The notes below the pieces were generated by a model, which saw nothing but the letters and a program-made list of their open reading frames with translations, was not told the DNA's origin and searched no databases. From Polaromonas sp. (GTDB lineage: Bacteria > Pseudomonadota > Gammaproteobacteria > Burkholderiales > Burkholderiaceae_C), in NCBI GenBank assembly GCA_028292745.1, contig JAQGLT010000111.1, positions 1 through 47,328 of the forward strand: 47,328 nucleotides of DNA, read 5' to 3'. The translations under genes were made by a program, and so were the position numbers. This document shows, piece after piece, positions 21,583 to 29,137 of this stretch. Numbering within the stretch: the stretch's first letter is position 1; each line of letters begins with the position of its first letter.

Positions 21583-23208
21583 ATGTTAGGTTTGATGCAG
21601 AGCCAGCCCTTGTTGATTTCGTCACTGATCGAGTTTGCCGCCCGCCACCACGGCGATGCCGAGATCGTGTCGCGCCGGGTCGAGGGCGACATTCATCGCT
21701 ACACCTACCGGGATTCGGCACGCCGCGCGCGCCAGGTCGCCCATGCGCTGGACGGACTCAAGCTCGGCTTCGGCGACCGCGTGGCCACGCTGGCCTGGAA
21801 CGGCTACCGGCATTTCGAGCTGTACTACGGGGTCAGCGGCTCGGGCCGGGTGCTGCACACCATCAACCCGCGCCTGCACCCCGACCAGATCGCCTGGATC
21901 GCCAACCACGCCGAAGACCAGGTGCTGTGCTTCGACCTGAGCTTTTTGCCGCTGGTGCAGGCCGTCCATGCCAAATGCAGCACCATCCGGCATTACATCG
22001 CGCTGTGCGACGCCGACAGGCTGCCGGCGGACTCGGGCATTCCCAACCTGCAGGGCTACGAAAGCTGGATGGGCACGCAACCGGGCGATTACGACTGGCC
22101 TGTTTTTGATGAAAACACCGCGTCCAGCATGTGCTACACCAGCGGCACCACGGGCAACCCCAAGGCGGCGCTGTACAGTCACCGCTCCAGCACGCTGCAT
22201 GCCTACGCGGCGGCCCTGCCCGACGTCATGGGCATTTCGGCGCGCGACGCCATCTTGCCGGTGGTGCCGATGTTCCACGTCAATGCCTGGGGCATTCCCT
22301 ATTCGGCCGCGCTGACCGGCGCCAAGCTGGTGTTTCCCGGCCCGGCGCTGGACGGCAAGTCGGTGTATGAGCTGATCGAAGCCGAGAAGGTCACCTATGC
22401 GGCCGGCGTGCCGACGGTGTGGCAGATGCTGCTGACCCACATGAAGCCGCAGGGCCTGCGTTTTTCCTCCCTGCGCCGCACGGTGATCGGCGGCTCGGCC
22501 TGCCCGCCAGCCATGATCCAGGCGTTCAACGACGACTATGGCGTGGAAGTGCTGCATGCCTGGGGCATGACCGAGATGAGCCCGCTGGGAACGCTGTGCA
22601 CCTTGAAGAACAAGCACGACAGCCTGCCAGCGGCAGAAAAAATGAAGATCCGCCTCAAGCAGGGCCGCGCCATCTACGGTGTCGACATGAAGATCGTCGA
22701 TGCGTCCGGCCAGGAACTGGCCTGGGATGGAAAGACCTACGGCGACCTGCTCGTCAAGGGGCCGTGGGTGATCCGCGACTACTACAAGGGCGAGAGCGAC
22801 CCGCTGGTGGACGGCTGGTTCCCCACGGGCGACGTGGCCACCATCGATGCCGACGGCTACATGCAGATCACCGACCGCAGCAAGGATGTCATCAAGTCCG
22901 GCGGCGAATGGATCAGCTCGATCGACATCGAAAACATCGCGGTGGCTCATCCGGCGGTGCTGATGGCCGCCTGCATCGGCGTGGCACACCCCAAATGGGA
23001 CGAGCGGCCCATCGTCGCGGTGGTCAAAAAGCCGGGCATGGAGGTCAGCCGCCAGGAACTGCTGGCGTTTTACGAAGGCAGGACCGCCAAGTGGCAGATT
23101 CCCGATGACGTGGTGTTCGTCGACGCCATACCGATCGGCGCGACCGGCAAGATGCTCAAGACCCGACTGCGCGAAATGCTCAAGGACTACCAGCTGCCGC
23201 AGGCCTGA
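21583..23208 (+). CDS. Medium/long-chain acyl-CoA ligase (AMP-forming, AlkK-like)
   Basis: Activates a fatty or related acid to its CoA thioester using ATP. The 541-residue product has the ANL-superfamily motifs in order: P-loop-like [17 protein letters not shown] (near residue 185), [49 protein letters not shown], and [18 protein letters not shown]; catalytic Lys in the late motif [13 protein letters not shown]. Resembles AlkK-type and DmdB-like ligases. Start: ATG at 21583 with AAAGGAAAAACG just upstream; the frame extends 20 codons further without family sequence. First gene of the plus-strand catabolic region, but a 490-bp repeat-rich gap separates it from the transporter genes, so it probably has its own transcript. 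Confidence 0.92.
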   Translation: MLGLMQSQPLLISSLIEFAARHHGDAEIVSRRVEGDIHRYTYRDSARRARQVAHALDGLKLGFGDRVATLAWNGYRHFELYYGVSGSGRVLHTINPRLHPDQIAWIANHAEDQVLCFDLSFLPLVQAVHAKCSTIRHYIALCDADRLPADSGIPNLQGYESWMGTQPGDYDWPVFDENTASSMCYTSGTTGNPKAALYSHRSSTLHAYAAALPDVMGISARDAILPVVPMFHVNAWGIPYSAALTGAKLVFPGPALDGKSVYELIEAEKVTYAAGVPTVWQMLLTHMKPQGLRFSSLRRTVIGGSACPPAMIQAFNDDYGVEVLHAWGMTEMSPLGTLCTLKNKHDSLPAAEKMKIRLKQGRAIYGVDMKIVDASGQELAWDGKTYGDLLVKGPWVIRDYYKGESDPLVDGWFPTGDVATIDADGYMQITDRSKDVIKSGGEWISSIDIENIAVAHPAVLMAACIGVAHPKWDERPIVAVVKKPGMEVSRQELLAFYEGRTAKWQIPDDVVFVDAIPIGATGKMLKTRLREMLKDYQLPQA

Positions 23209-23258
23209 TATCTTAGGCATCAAATAGGGCCGAAGCGCATATAGAACCTACGCGAGCA

Positions 23259-23275
23259 GCTATTAATTCAGTAGC
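23259..23275. repeat. 17-bp palindromic repeat, intergenic
   Basis: GCTATTAATTCAGTAGC, exact reverse complement of the ligA copy. Confidence 0.8.
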
Positions 23276-23304
23276 GAAGAGGACACCCAGCCGCCCAAGC
23301 CAGC

Positions 23305-23580
23305 CAGGACTGCGGAACCGGCTTAGCCGGGACACAGGCGCAGCGGCCCCACGGGGGGCAACTCAGCACGCAAAGCGACAAGCCTGGAGGCGACTCCCCG
23401 CCAGCCAGGGCCGCGGAACCGGCTCAGCCGGGCCGCAGGCGCAACGGCCCCACGGGGGGCAACTCAGCACGCAAAGCGACAAGCCTGGAGGCGACTCCCT
23501 GCCAGTCAGGGCCGCAGGCGCAACGGCCCCCTCGGGGGGCAGCGAACCACGCGAAGCGGGGAGCGTGGGGGCCACTCCAG
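23305..23580. repeat. Three-unit tandem array of the GC-rich repeat, two subtypes
   Basis: Units A (about 23305-23401) and B (about 23402-23504) share the blocks GGCCCCACGGGGGGCAACTC, AGCACGCAAAGCGACAAGCC and TGGAGGCGACTCCC. Unit C (about 23505-23580) has the other right half, GCAGCGAACCACGCGAAGCG then GGGAGCGTGGGGGC, which is the form seen at 19308-19450. All share the left half with GGAACCGGCT.AGCCGGG or its remnant. The array is therefore a mosaic of two related subtypes. Confidence 0.85.
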
Positions 23581-23699
23581 TCACGCGAGCGACATCCGAT
23601 AGGGCATTCCCTGAGCCCGCAGGGTTTCTTTTGACCTAACCTTCACCAAGGCCACCGTTCGTTTTGCTCGCAGTTCCATCAATCTTCAGGAGACAAGGG

Positions 23700-25004
23700 A
23701 TGACAACCCAGCGCCATTCTTTCCGCCGGCATTTTGGCATTGCCGTTGCCGCATCGGCCCTGCTGTGCGCAGGCTTGACACTGGCCCAGGCCCCCGCGCC
23801 TGCCGGCGCAGCCGCACCGGCCGGGGGCGCGGTCAACCTGAACCAGACGGTGAAAATCGCCTGGCTGGATCCGCTGTCGGGCCTGATGGCCGCAGTCGGC
23901 ACCAACCAGCTCAAGAGCTTTCAGTTCCTGGCCGAGCGTTTCAGCCAGAAGAACAAGGCCGGCGTGAAGTTCGAGATCATCGGCATCGACAACAAGCTCA
24001 GCCCGCAGGAAACCACCAATGCGCTCAAGTCGGCGATCGACCAGGGCGCGCGCTACGTGGTGCAGGGCAACGGCTCGGGCCCGGCGCTGGCCATCATCGA
24101 TGCGCTGTCCAAGTACAACGAGCGCAATCCGGGCAAGGAAGTGCTTTACCTCAACTATGCCGCGGTCGATCCCGACCTGACCAACAGCAAATGCGACTAC
24201 TGGCACTTCCGGCTCGACGCCGACACGTCGATGAAAATGGAAGCGCTGACGGCCTTCATGAAAGACCAGGCGGACATCAAGAAGGTCTACCTGATCAACC
24301 AGAACTATTCGCATGGCCAGCAGGTGTCCAAGTTTGCCAAGCAGAACCTGGCCGCCAAGCGGCCCGACGTGCAGATTGTTGGCGATGACCTGCACCCGCT
24401 GGCGCAGGTGCGCGATTTTGCGCCGTATGTCGCCAAGATCAAGCAGTCGGGCGCCGACACCGTGATCACCGGCAACTGGGGCTCCGACCTGTCGCTGCTG
24501 GTGAAGGCCGCCAACGAGGCAGGCCTGAACAATGTCAAGTTCTATACCTATTACGGCGGTGTCACCGGAACGCCGACCACGCTCGGGGCCGCTTCGGCAG
24601 GCCGTGTCTACATGGTGTCCTACAACCACCTCAACCTGGGCGGCGACATCCAGCAGCTGCAGGCCGACTACAAGAAGAAGTTCAATGACGACTTCTACAC
24701 CGGGGCCATTTTTCATGCCTTCACCATCCTGACGGAGGCCATGGCCCAGACCCGGTCCACCGAGCCCGCGGCCATTGCCAAGGCCATGGAGGGCATGCGC
24801 TTCAAGAGCTTCAACGGCGACGTTGAAATGCGCAAGACCGACCATCAGCTCCAGCAGGGCCTGTTCGTGAACCGCTGGGAAAAAGCCGGCGGCAAAAACC
24901 CCTATGACGCGGAAAACACGGGTTACACCTTTGTCCCGGTCAAATACTACGAGTCGTATGTGGCCAGCACCCCCACCTCGTGCCAGATGAAGCGTCCCGC
25001 CTGA
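23700..25004 (+). CDS. HAAT-type ABC transporter substrate-binding protein
   Basis: Periplasmic receptor of a hydrophobic/branched-chain amino-acid-type (Liv-like) importer. The 434-residue precursor has a basic n-region and signal peptide ending LTLAQA, then a short Pro/Ala linker and the type I periplasmic-binding fold: VKIAWLDPLSGLMAAVGTNQLKSFQFLAE, VVQGNGSGPALAIIDALSKYNE, DTVITGNWGSDLSLLVKAA. Start: ATG at 23700 behind AGGAGACAAGGG. It is about 60 residues longer than typical LivJ/LivK. The genomic setting beside an acyl-CoA ligase and beta-oxidation genes argues for an acidic or acyl substrate rather than leucine, but the ligand cannot be read from the sequence. A terminator-like hairpin follows at 25047-25073. 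Confidence 0.9.
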   Translation: MTTQRHSFRRHFGIAVAASALLCAGLTLAQAPAPAGAAAPAGGAVNLNQTVKIAWLDPLSGLMAAVGTNQLKSFQFLAERFSQKNKAGVKFEIIGIDNKLSPQETTNALKSAIDQGARYVVQGNGSGPALAIIDALSKYNERNPGKEVLYLNYAAVDPDLTNSKCDYWHFRLDADTSMKMEALTAFMKDQADIKKVYLINQNYSHGQQVSKFAKQNLAAKRPDVQIVGDDLHPLAQVRDFAPYVAKIKQSGADTVITGNWGSDLSLLVKAANEAGLNNVKFYTYYGGVTGTPTTLGAASAGRVYMVSYNHLNLGGDIQQLQADYKKKFNDDFYTGAIFHAFTILTEAMAQTRSTEPAAIAKAMEGMRFKSFNGDVEMRKTDHQLQQGLFVNRWEKAGGKNPYDAENTGYTFVPVKYYESYVASTPTSCQMKRPA

Positions 25005-25046
25005 TCACGCTTTCCCCAGGCGATGATTGGCTGACGCGAGGACGCA

Positions 25047-25073
25047 GGGCCCGACCCGGATTCGGGCCCTTTT
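25047..25073 (+). terminator. Intrinsic terminator or attenuator between receptor and permease genes
   Basis: GGGCCCGA, 7-base loop, TCGGGCCC, then TTTT. The perfect 8-bp stem with T-tract lies in the 93-bp gap after the receptor gene. It would let the receptor be made in excess over the membrane components. Confidence 0.8.
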
Positions 25074-25097
25074 CATTGACCTATCAGGCGCTCAACG

Positions 25098-26051
25098 ATG
25101 AATCTGGAGTTTTTCACCATCTCCGTGCTCAACGGGCTGAGCAACGGGCTGCTGCTGTTCATGCTCAGCTCGGGGTTGACGCTTATTTTCAGCATGATGG
25201 GCGTGCTCAACTTTGCCCACGCCTCTTTTTACATGGTGGGCGCCTACATCGCCTACAGCACCTCGCAGGTGATCGGTTTTTGGTGGTCGCTGCTGGTGGC
25301 GCCGCTGCTGGTGTTTGCCATGGGCGCGGCGTTTGAGCGGTTTTGCCTGCGCCGGGTGCACAAGTTCGGCCACGTGCCCGAGCTGCTGGTCACCTTCGGC
25401 CTGTCCTATCTGCTGCTGGAACTGGTTCAGCTCATCTGGGGCCGGGCGGCAGTGAACTATGTCTTGCCCACGGGCCTGCAGGGCTCGCTTTTTACCGTCT
25501 TCGGCACCAACTTTCCGAAGTCGCGTGCCTTCATCATGTTTGTGTCGCTGGCCATGCTGGTGGGCATCTGGCTGCTGCTGACGCGCACGCGCATCGGGCT
25601 GGTGATCCAGGCGGCACTCACGCATCCCGAAACCGTCCAGGCGCTGGGCCACAACGTGCCCCGGGTGTTCATGCTGGTGTTTGGCGGCGGCGCCGCCCTG
25701 GCGGGACTCGCGGGCGTGGTGGGCGGCAATACCTTTATTACCGAGCCGGCCATGGCCGGCTCGGTGGGCGCGATCATCTTCGTGGTAGTCGTGGTCGGGG
25801 GCATGGGCTCGCTCAGCGGTGCCTTCCTGGCCTCTATCCTGATCGGGCTGATCCAGACGTTCGCGGTGGCGATGGACCAGTCGCTCATGACATTGTTAGG
25901 CCATCTCAATTACCAGGTCACGCCGGAGACTTTTGGCTACCCACTGCTCAAGCTCACCATTTCACAGGTCGCACCCATCCTGCCATTTTTGTTCCTGGTG
26001 CTGATCCTGATCTTCCGGCCCAGGGGTCTTTTGGGCAACCGTGAAGGTTGA
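25098..26051 (+). CDS. livH: HAAT-type ABC permease, LivH-like
   Basis: First membrane subunit of the importer, 317 residues with about eight hydrophobic helices. Family signs: NGLSNGLLLFMLSSGLTLIFSMMGVLNFAHASFYMVGAY at the N-terminus (typical LivH opening), TRIGLVIQAALTHPETVQALGHN (the cytoplasmic EAA-like coupling loop), and GGMGSLSGAFLASILIGLIQTF. The symbol reflects family membership; transport of branched-chain amino acids is not implied. It starts with ATG at 25098 (weak Shine-Dalgarno) and is followed by livM after 21 bp. Confidence 0.9.
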   Translation: MNLEFFTISVLNGLSNGLLLFMLSSGLTLIFSMMGVLNFAHASFYMVGAYIAYSTSQVIGFWWSLLVAPLLVFAMGAAFERFCLRRVHKFGHVPELLVTFGLSYLLLELVQLIWGRAAVNYVLPTGLQGSLFTVFGTNFPKSRAFIMFVSLAMLVGIWLLLTRTRIGLVIQAALTHPETVQALGHNVPRVFMLVFGGGAALAGLAGVVGGNTFITEPAMAGSVGAIIFVVVVVGGMGSLSGAFLASILIGLIQTFAVAMDQSLMTLLGHLNYQVTPETFGYPLLKLTISQVAPILPFLFLVLILIFRPRGLLGNREG

Positions 26052-26072
26052 CAGGACCAAGAGAACCTCGAC

Positions 26073-27365
26073 ATGACAAGCACCTATTCCCAACCCAAAC
26101 CCTACAACGCCGGCCGCTGGGTGGTCTGGACGCTGTACGCGCTGCTGCTGTTCGCCGCGCCGCTGCTGTTCAAGAGCAGCCTGGCGCTGACCATGCTGTC
26201 GCAGGCCGGCTACCTCATCATCATCTGCCTGAGCTACAACATTTTGCTGGGGCAGGGCGGCATGCTCAGTTTCGGCCATGCCGTGTACGCCGGGCTGGGC
26301 TCCTTCCTGGCGATTCATGCGATGAACCTGGCGGCCAAGGGCAGCTTTTATATCCCGCTGTCGCTGATCCCTCTGGTCGGCGGCCTGTCGGGGCTGTTCT
26401 TTGCCGCCTTGCTGGGCTATGTCACCACCAAGAAAGCCGGCACGACTTTCGCCATGATCACCCTGGGCGTGGGCGAACTGGTCTTTGCCATGTCGCTCAT
26501 GTTTCCAGAATTTTTTGGCGGCGAGGGCGGCATCACCACCAACCGCTCCTATGGCAAGCCGGTCTGGGGCATCTCGTTCGGGCCGCAGATCCAGGTGTAT
26601 TACCTGATCGCGGCGTACTGCTTTGTCTGCACCGCCGCGATGTATGCCTTTACCCGCACCCCGCTGGGGCGAATTTTGAACGCCGTGCGCGACAACCCCG
26701 AGCGCGTCGAATTCATCGGCTACAACCCCCAGCGGGTGCGCTACTACGCCTTCATCATTGCCGGTTTTTTTGCCGGCATCGGCGGCGGGCTGGCCGCCAT
26801 CAACTCGGAAATCGTCACGGCCGAGGTGGTCAGCGGCGTGCGTTCGGGCAGCCTGCTGCTGTTTACCTTTCTGGGCGGGGCGACCTTTTTCTTCGGCCCG
26901 ATCATCGGTGCCTGCCTTTTGGTGCTTGCGCTGGTGCTGCTGTCGGAGCTGTCAATGGCCTGGCTGCTGTACGTGGGCCTGATCTTCCTGTTCATGGTGA
27001 TGTATGCGCCCGGTGGCATTGCCAGCCTGATCATGATGAACCTGCGGCTGGCCGCGTTCGGAAAGCTCAGGGCGCTGTGGCTGCCTTATCTGGCGCTGGC
27101 GGCGACCGGCTTTGCCGCGCTCATGGGCGCGGCCGCCATGGTCGAGATGATCTATCACCTCCAGCTCAATTCCGCCGTCGGGCCGGAATTGAAATTCATG
27201 GGCCTCATGCTCAATGCCACCCGGCCCGGCACATGGCTGGGCGCGGCGTGTGTGTTTCTGCTTGGGCTGGGTTTGTTCGAGGTGACGCGCCGCCGTTTTC
27301 GCATGCAGTGGAGCCGCATCCAGGATGAAATCGAAACCGAGCTCAGGCGCAGGGAGGCGCTATGA
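26073..27365 (+). CDS. livM: HAAT-type ABC permease, LivM-like
   Basis: Second membrane subunit, 430 residues. It shows the LivM pattern: LSQAGYLIIICLSYNILLGQGGMLSFGHAVYAGLGSF, the coupling loop RTPLGRILNAVRDNPERVEFIGYNPQRVRYYAF, and GSLLLFTFLGGATFFFGPIIGA. It is longer than usual because of a C-terminal part (residues about 330-430) with two extra hydrophobic stretches and a charged end (RIQDEIETELRRREAL). It overlaps the next ATPase gene by four bases (ATGA at 27362), so translation is coupled. The extra C-terminal membrane segment is unusual for LivM and could be a subfamily trait. Confidence 0.9.
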   Translation: MTSTYSQPKPYNAGRWVVWTLYALLLFAAPLLFKSSLALTMLSQAGYLIIICLSYNILLGQGGMLSFGHAVYAGLGSFLAIHAMNLAAKGSFYIPLSLIPLVGGLSGLFFAALLGYVTTKKAGTTFAMITLGVGELVFAMSLMFPEFFGGEGGITTNRSYGKPVWGISFGPQIQVYYLIAAYCFVCTAAMYAFTRTPLGRILNAVRDNPERVEFIGYNPQRVRYYAFIIAGFFAGIGGGLAAINSEIVTAEVVSGVRSGSLLLFTFLGGATFFFGPIIGACLLVLALVLLSELSMAWLLYVGLIFLFMVMYAPGGIASLIMMNLRLAAFGKLRALWLPYLALAATGFAALMGAAAMVEMIYHLQLNSAVGPELKFMGLMLNATRPGTWLGAACVFLLGLGLFEVTRRRFRMQWSRIQDEIETELRRREAL

Positions 27366-28156
27366 AAATTAGCACCCCGACGCCCGCCGGCTATGCGCTG
27401 GAGCTTAAAAACCTTCGTAAAAGCTTTGGCAAGACCGAAATCATTCGGGGCATCGACCTGGCCGTCAAGCCCGATGAGCGGGTGGCCATCATCGGGCCCA
27501 ACGGCGCGGGCAAATCCACCCTGTTCAACCTGATCAGCGGGCGCTTTGAACCCAGCAGCGGCGACGTGCTGCTCAACGGTAAGCGCATCAATGGCAAGAA
27601 GCCTTTCGAGATCAACCGCCTGGGACTGTCGCGCAGTTTTCAGATCACCAACATCTTCCCCAAGCTCAGCGTCTTTGAAAACCTGCGCTGCGGCGTGCTG
27701 TGGAGCCTGGGCTACCAATACACCTTCCTGAAGTTCCTGGCCGACCTGGACGACGCCAATGCGCGGGCCGAGGAGCTGATGGGCATGATCGCACTCGACA
27801 AAAAACGCGATGTGCTGGCGACCCACCTGACTTATGCAGAGCAGCGCGCCCTGGAGATCGGCATCACCATCGCCGGCGGCGCCAATGTGATCCTGCTCGA
27901 CGAACCGACCGCGGGCATGAGCCGCTCGGAAACCGGGCGTTTCATCAAGCTGATCAAGGAAGTGACCGTCGGCAAGACGCTTCTCACGGTCGAGCATGAC
28001 ATGGGCGTCGTGTTCGGCCTGGCCGACAAGATTGCCGTGGTCGTGTATGGGGAGGTGATTGCCTTTGACATTCCCGAAGCCGTGCGGGCCGACCCATGCG
28101 TGCAAGAAGCCTATCTGGGCTCGCCGGTGGCCAATGCGCAAGGACAGGAACACTGA
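27362..28156 (+). CDS. livG: HAAT-type ABC ATPase, LivG-like, with altered signature motif
   Basis: ATP-binding subunit of 264 residues. Walker A is consensus (GPNGAGKST, Lys51), Walker B is VILLDEPTAG (Glu181) and the switch His212 is present (VEHDM). The ABC signature reads LTYAEQR (residues 156-162) where the family normally has a Gly at the position of Ala159 (LSYGEQ or similar). The rest, including the LivG-type C-terminal segment ending EAYLGS, is normal. The start overlaps livM by 4 bp. Because signature and Walker A of the two ATPases pair in trans, this change affects the site that also holds LivF Arg58. Probably functional, since all other motifs are intact. Confidence 0.92.
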   Translation: MKISTPTPAGYALELKNLRKSFGKTEIIRGIDLAVKPDERVAIIGPNGAGKSTLFNLISGRFEPSSGDVLLNGKRINGKKPFEINRLGLSRSFQITNIFPKLSVFENLRCGVLWSLGYQYTFLKFLADLDDANARAEELMGMIALDKKRDVLATHLTYAEQRALEIGITIAGGANVILLDEPTAGMSRSETGRFIKLIKEVTVGKTLLTVEHDMGVVFGLADKIAVVVYGEVIAFDIPEAVRADPCVQEAYLGSPVANAQGQEH

Positions 28157-28157
28157 T

Positions 28158-28907
28158 ATGCAAACGCAAACGCAAACGCAAACGCAAAGCGGCATGCCGG
28201 CCGGCGCCGCGCTGCTCAAAATCGCCGACCTGCATGCTTTCTACGGCAAGAGCCATGTGCTGCACGGGGTGTCGTTCGATGTCCGGGCGGGTGAAATCGT
28301 GGCCTTGCTCGGCCGCAACGGTTCGGGCCGTTCGACCACGGCCAAGGCCATTATGGGACTGGTGGACAGCCAAGGCTCGGTGCTCTGGAAAAACCAGGAG
28401 ATTGTCCGCAAGAAGGCCTACCAGATTGCCCATCTGGGCCTGGGCTACGTGCCTGAAAACCGCGATATTTTCCCCAGGCTTACCGTGCACCAGAACCTGC
28501 TGCTGGGCCAGAAAGGCTCAGGCAAGGGGTCGCGCTGGTCATTTGACGACATGTACACTCTGTTTCCCCGGCTGCGCGAGCGCCAGCACACCGAAGCCGG
28601 CGTGCTGTCGGGCGGGGAGCAGCAGATGCTGACACTGTGCCGCACCTTGATGGGCGACCCGGACCTGATCATCATCGACGAGCCCACCGAAGGCCTGGCG
28701 CCCAAGATTGTCGAGCTGGTGGGCCAGTACCTGCAAACGCTCAAGGCCAAGGGCATTTCGGTCTTGCTGATCGAGCAGAAGCTGACGATTGCGATGTCGA
28801 TTTCCGACCGCGTCCTGGTGATGGGCCACGGCTGCATTGTGTTTGACAGCACGCCGGACCAGCTGCGGGCCGACGTGGCGATTCGCAAGGAATGGCTGGA
28901 AGTCTGA
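28158..28907 (+). CDS. livF: HAAT-type ABC ATPase, LivF-like, with Walker A Lys replaced by Arg
   Basis: Second ATP-binding subunit, 249 residues. The signature LSGGEQ (150-155) and Walker B LIIIDEPTEG (Glu175) are consensus. Walker A reads GRNGSGRST (52-60), with Arg58 at the position of the invariant Lys, and the switch position holds Gln207 (IEQK) instead of His, as is common in LivF proteins. The start is ATG at 28158, one base after the livG stop, with ACAGGAAC upstream; it opens with a (Gln-Thr) run encoded by a hexanucleotide repeat. The ORF frame extends upstream inside livG without family sequence. Confidence 0.9.
   Translation: MQTQTQTQTQSGMPAGAALLKIADLHAFYGKSHVLHGVSFDVRAGEIVALLGRNGSGRSTTAKAIMGLVDSQGSVLWKNQEIVRKKAYQIAHLGLGYVPENRDIFPRLTVHQNLLLGQKGSGKGSRWSFDDMYTLFPRLRERQHTEAGVLSGGEQQMLTLCRTLMGDPDLIIIDEPTEGLAPKIVELVGQYLQTLKAKGISVLLIEQKLTIAMSISDRVLVMGHGCIVFDSTPDQLRADVAIRKEWLEV
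28161..28188 (+). repeat. Short tandem repeat (CAAACG) at the start of livF
   Basis: Four perfect CAAACG units plus CAAA follow the ATG, encoding alternating Gln and Thr. The unit is six bases, so copy-number change would keep the frame. Confidence 0.85.
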
Positions 28908-29000
28908 TTTCGTTGCCGAGTGCGGTGCGCGCTGTTGATGCCTTTGTCACGGCGGAGACAACACAGGGAATAAATCAGGGTAAACCCGAGTTTTACGGGG

Positions 29001-29028
29001 TTGCGCATGGGGCATCCCTCCCTACAAT
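29001..29028 (+). promoter_or_regulatory. Candidate sigma-70 promoter of the beta-oxidation operon
   Basis: TTGCGC (29001-29006) and TACAAT (29023-29028) are separated by 16 bp. The predicted start of transcription (about 29035) falls at the left edge of the candidate operator. Confidence 0.5.
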
Positions 29029-29034
29029 AAGAAA

Positions 29035-29051
29035 AGAACGATCGTGCTATT
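29035..29051 (+). promoter_or_regulatory. Candidate operator with core ACGATCGT at the beta-oxidation promoter
   Basis: AGAACGATCGTGCTATT; the first 14 bases form a near-perfect inverted repeat (one mismatched pair) around CGATCG. It is shared with 13825-13841. Position over the predicted start site and dyad shape suit a TetR-type repressor of fatty-acid genes; the regulator is not in this window. Confidence 0.55.
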
Positions 29052-29137
29052 CTGGCTCCCGCCAGTGACCTGAACCGGTGCGGATTGCGGGCCGAGGCTT
29101 CATTACTGCCATTTCAATCAAGGAAAGAAACACCTCA

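Larger units (their letters stand above)
23209..23699. other. Repeat-rich intergenic region before the ABC transporter
   Basis: Contains a 17-bp palindrome (23259-23275), three tandem GC-rich repeat units (23305-23580), and about 120 bp of unique DNA that must carry the transporter promoter. TTGACC at 23631-23636 is a possible -35 hexamer, but no matching -10 is convincing. A good Shine-Dalgarno (AGGAGACAAGGG) ends the region. Confidence 0.6.

Noticed and set aside
23305..23580. Tandem units as a CRISPR array
   Set aside because: The units abut directly with no unique spacers, are about 75-100 bp long and occur elsewhere singly, including inside genes; no cas genes are present.
23700..28907. 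Annotation of the transporter simply as a leucine/isoleucine/valine importer
   Set aside because: Family membership is clear but the setting in an acyl-CoA catabolic locus makes the substrate uncertain, so only the family is stated.
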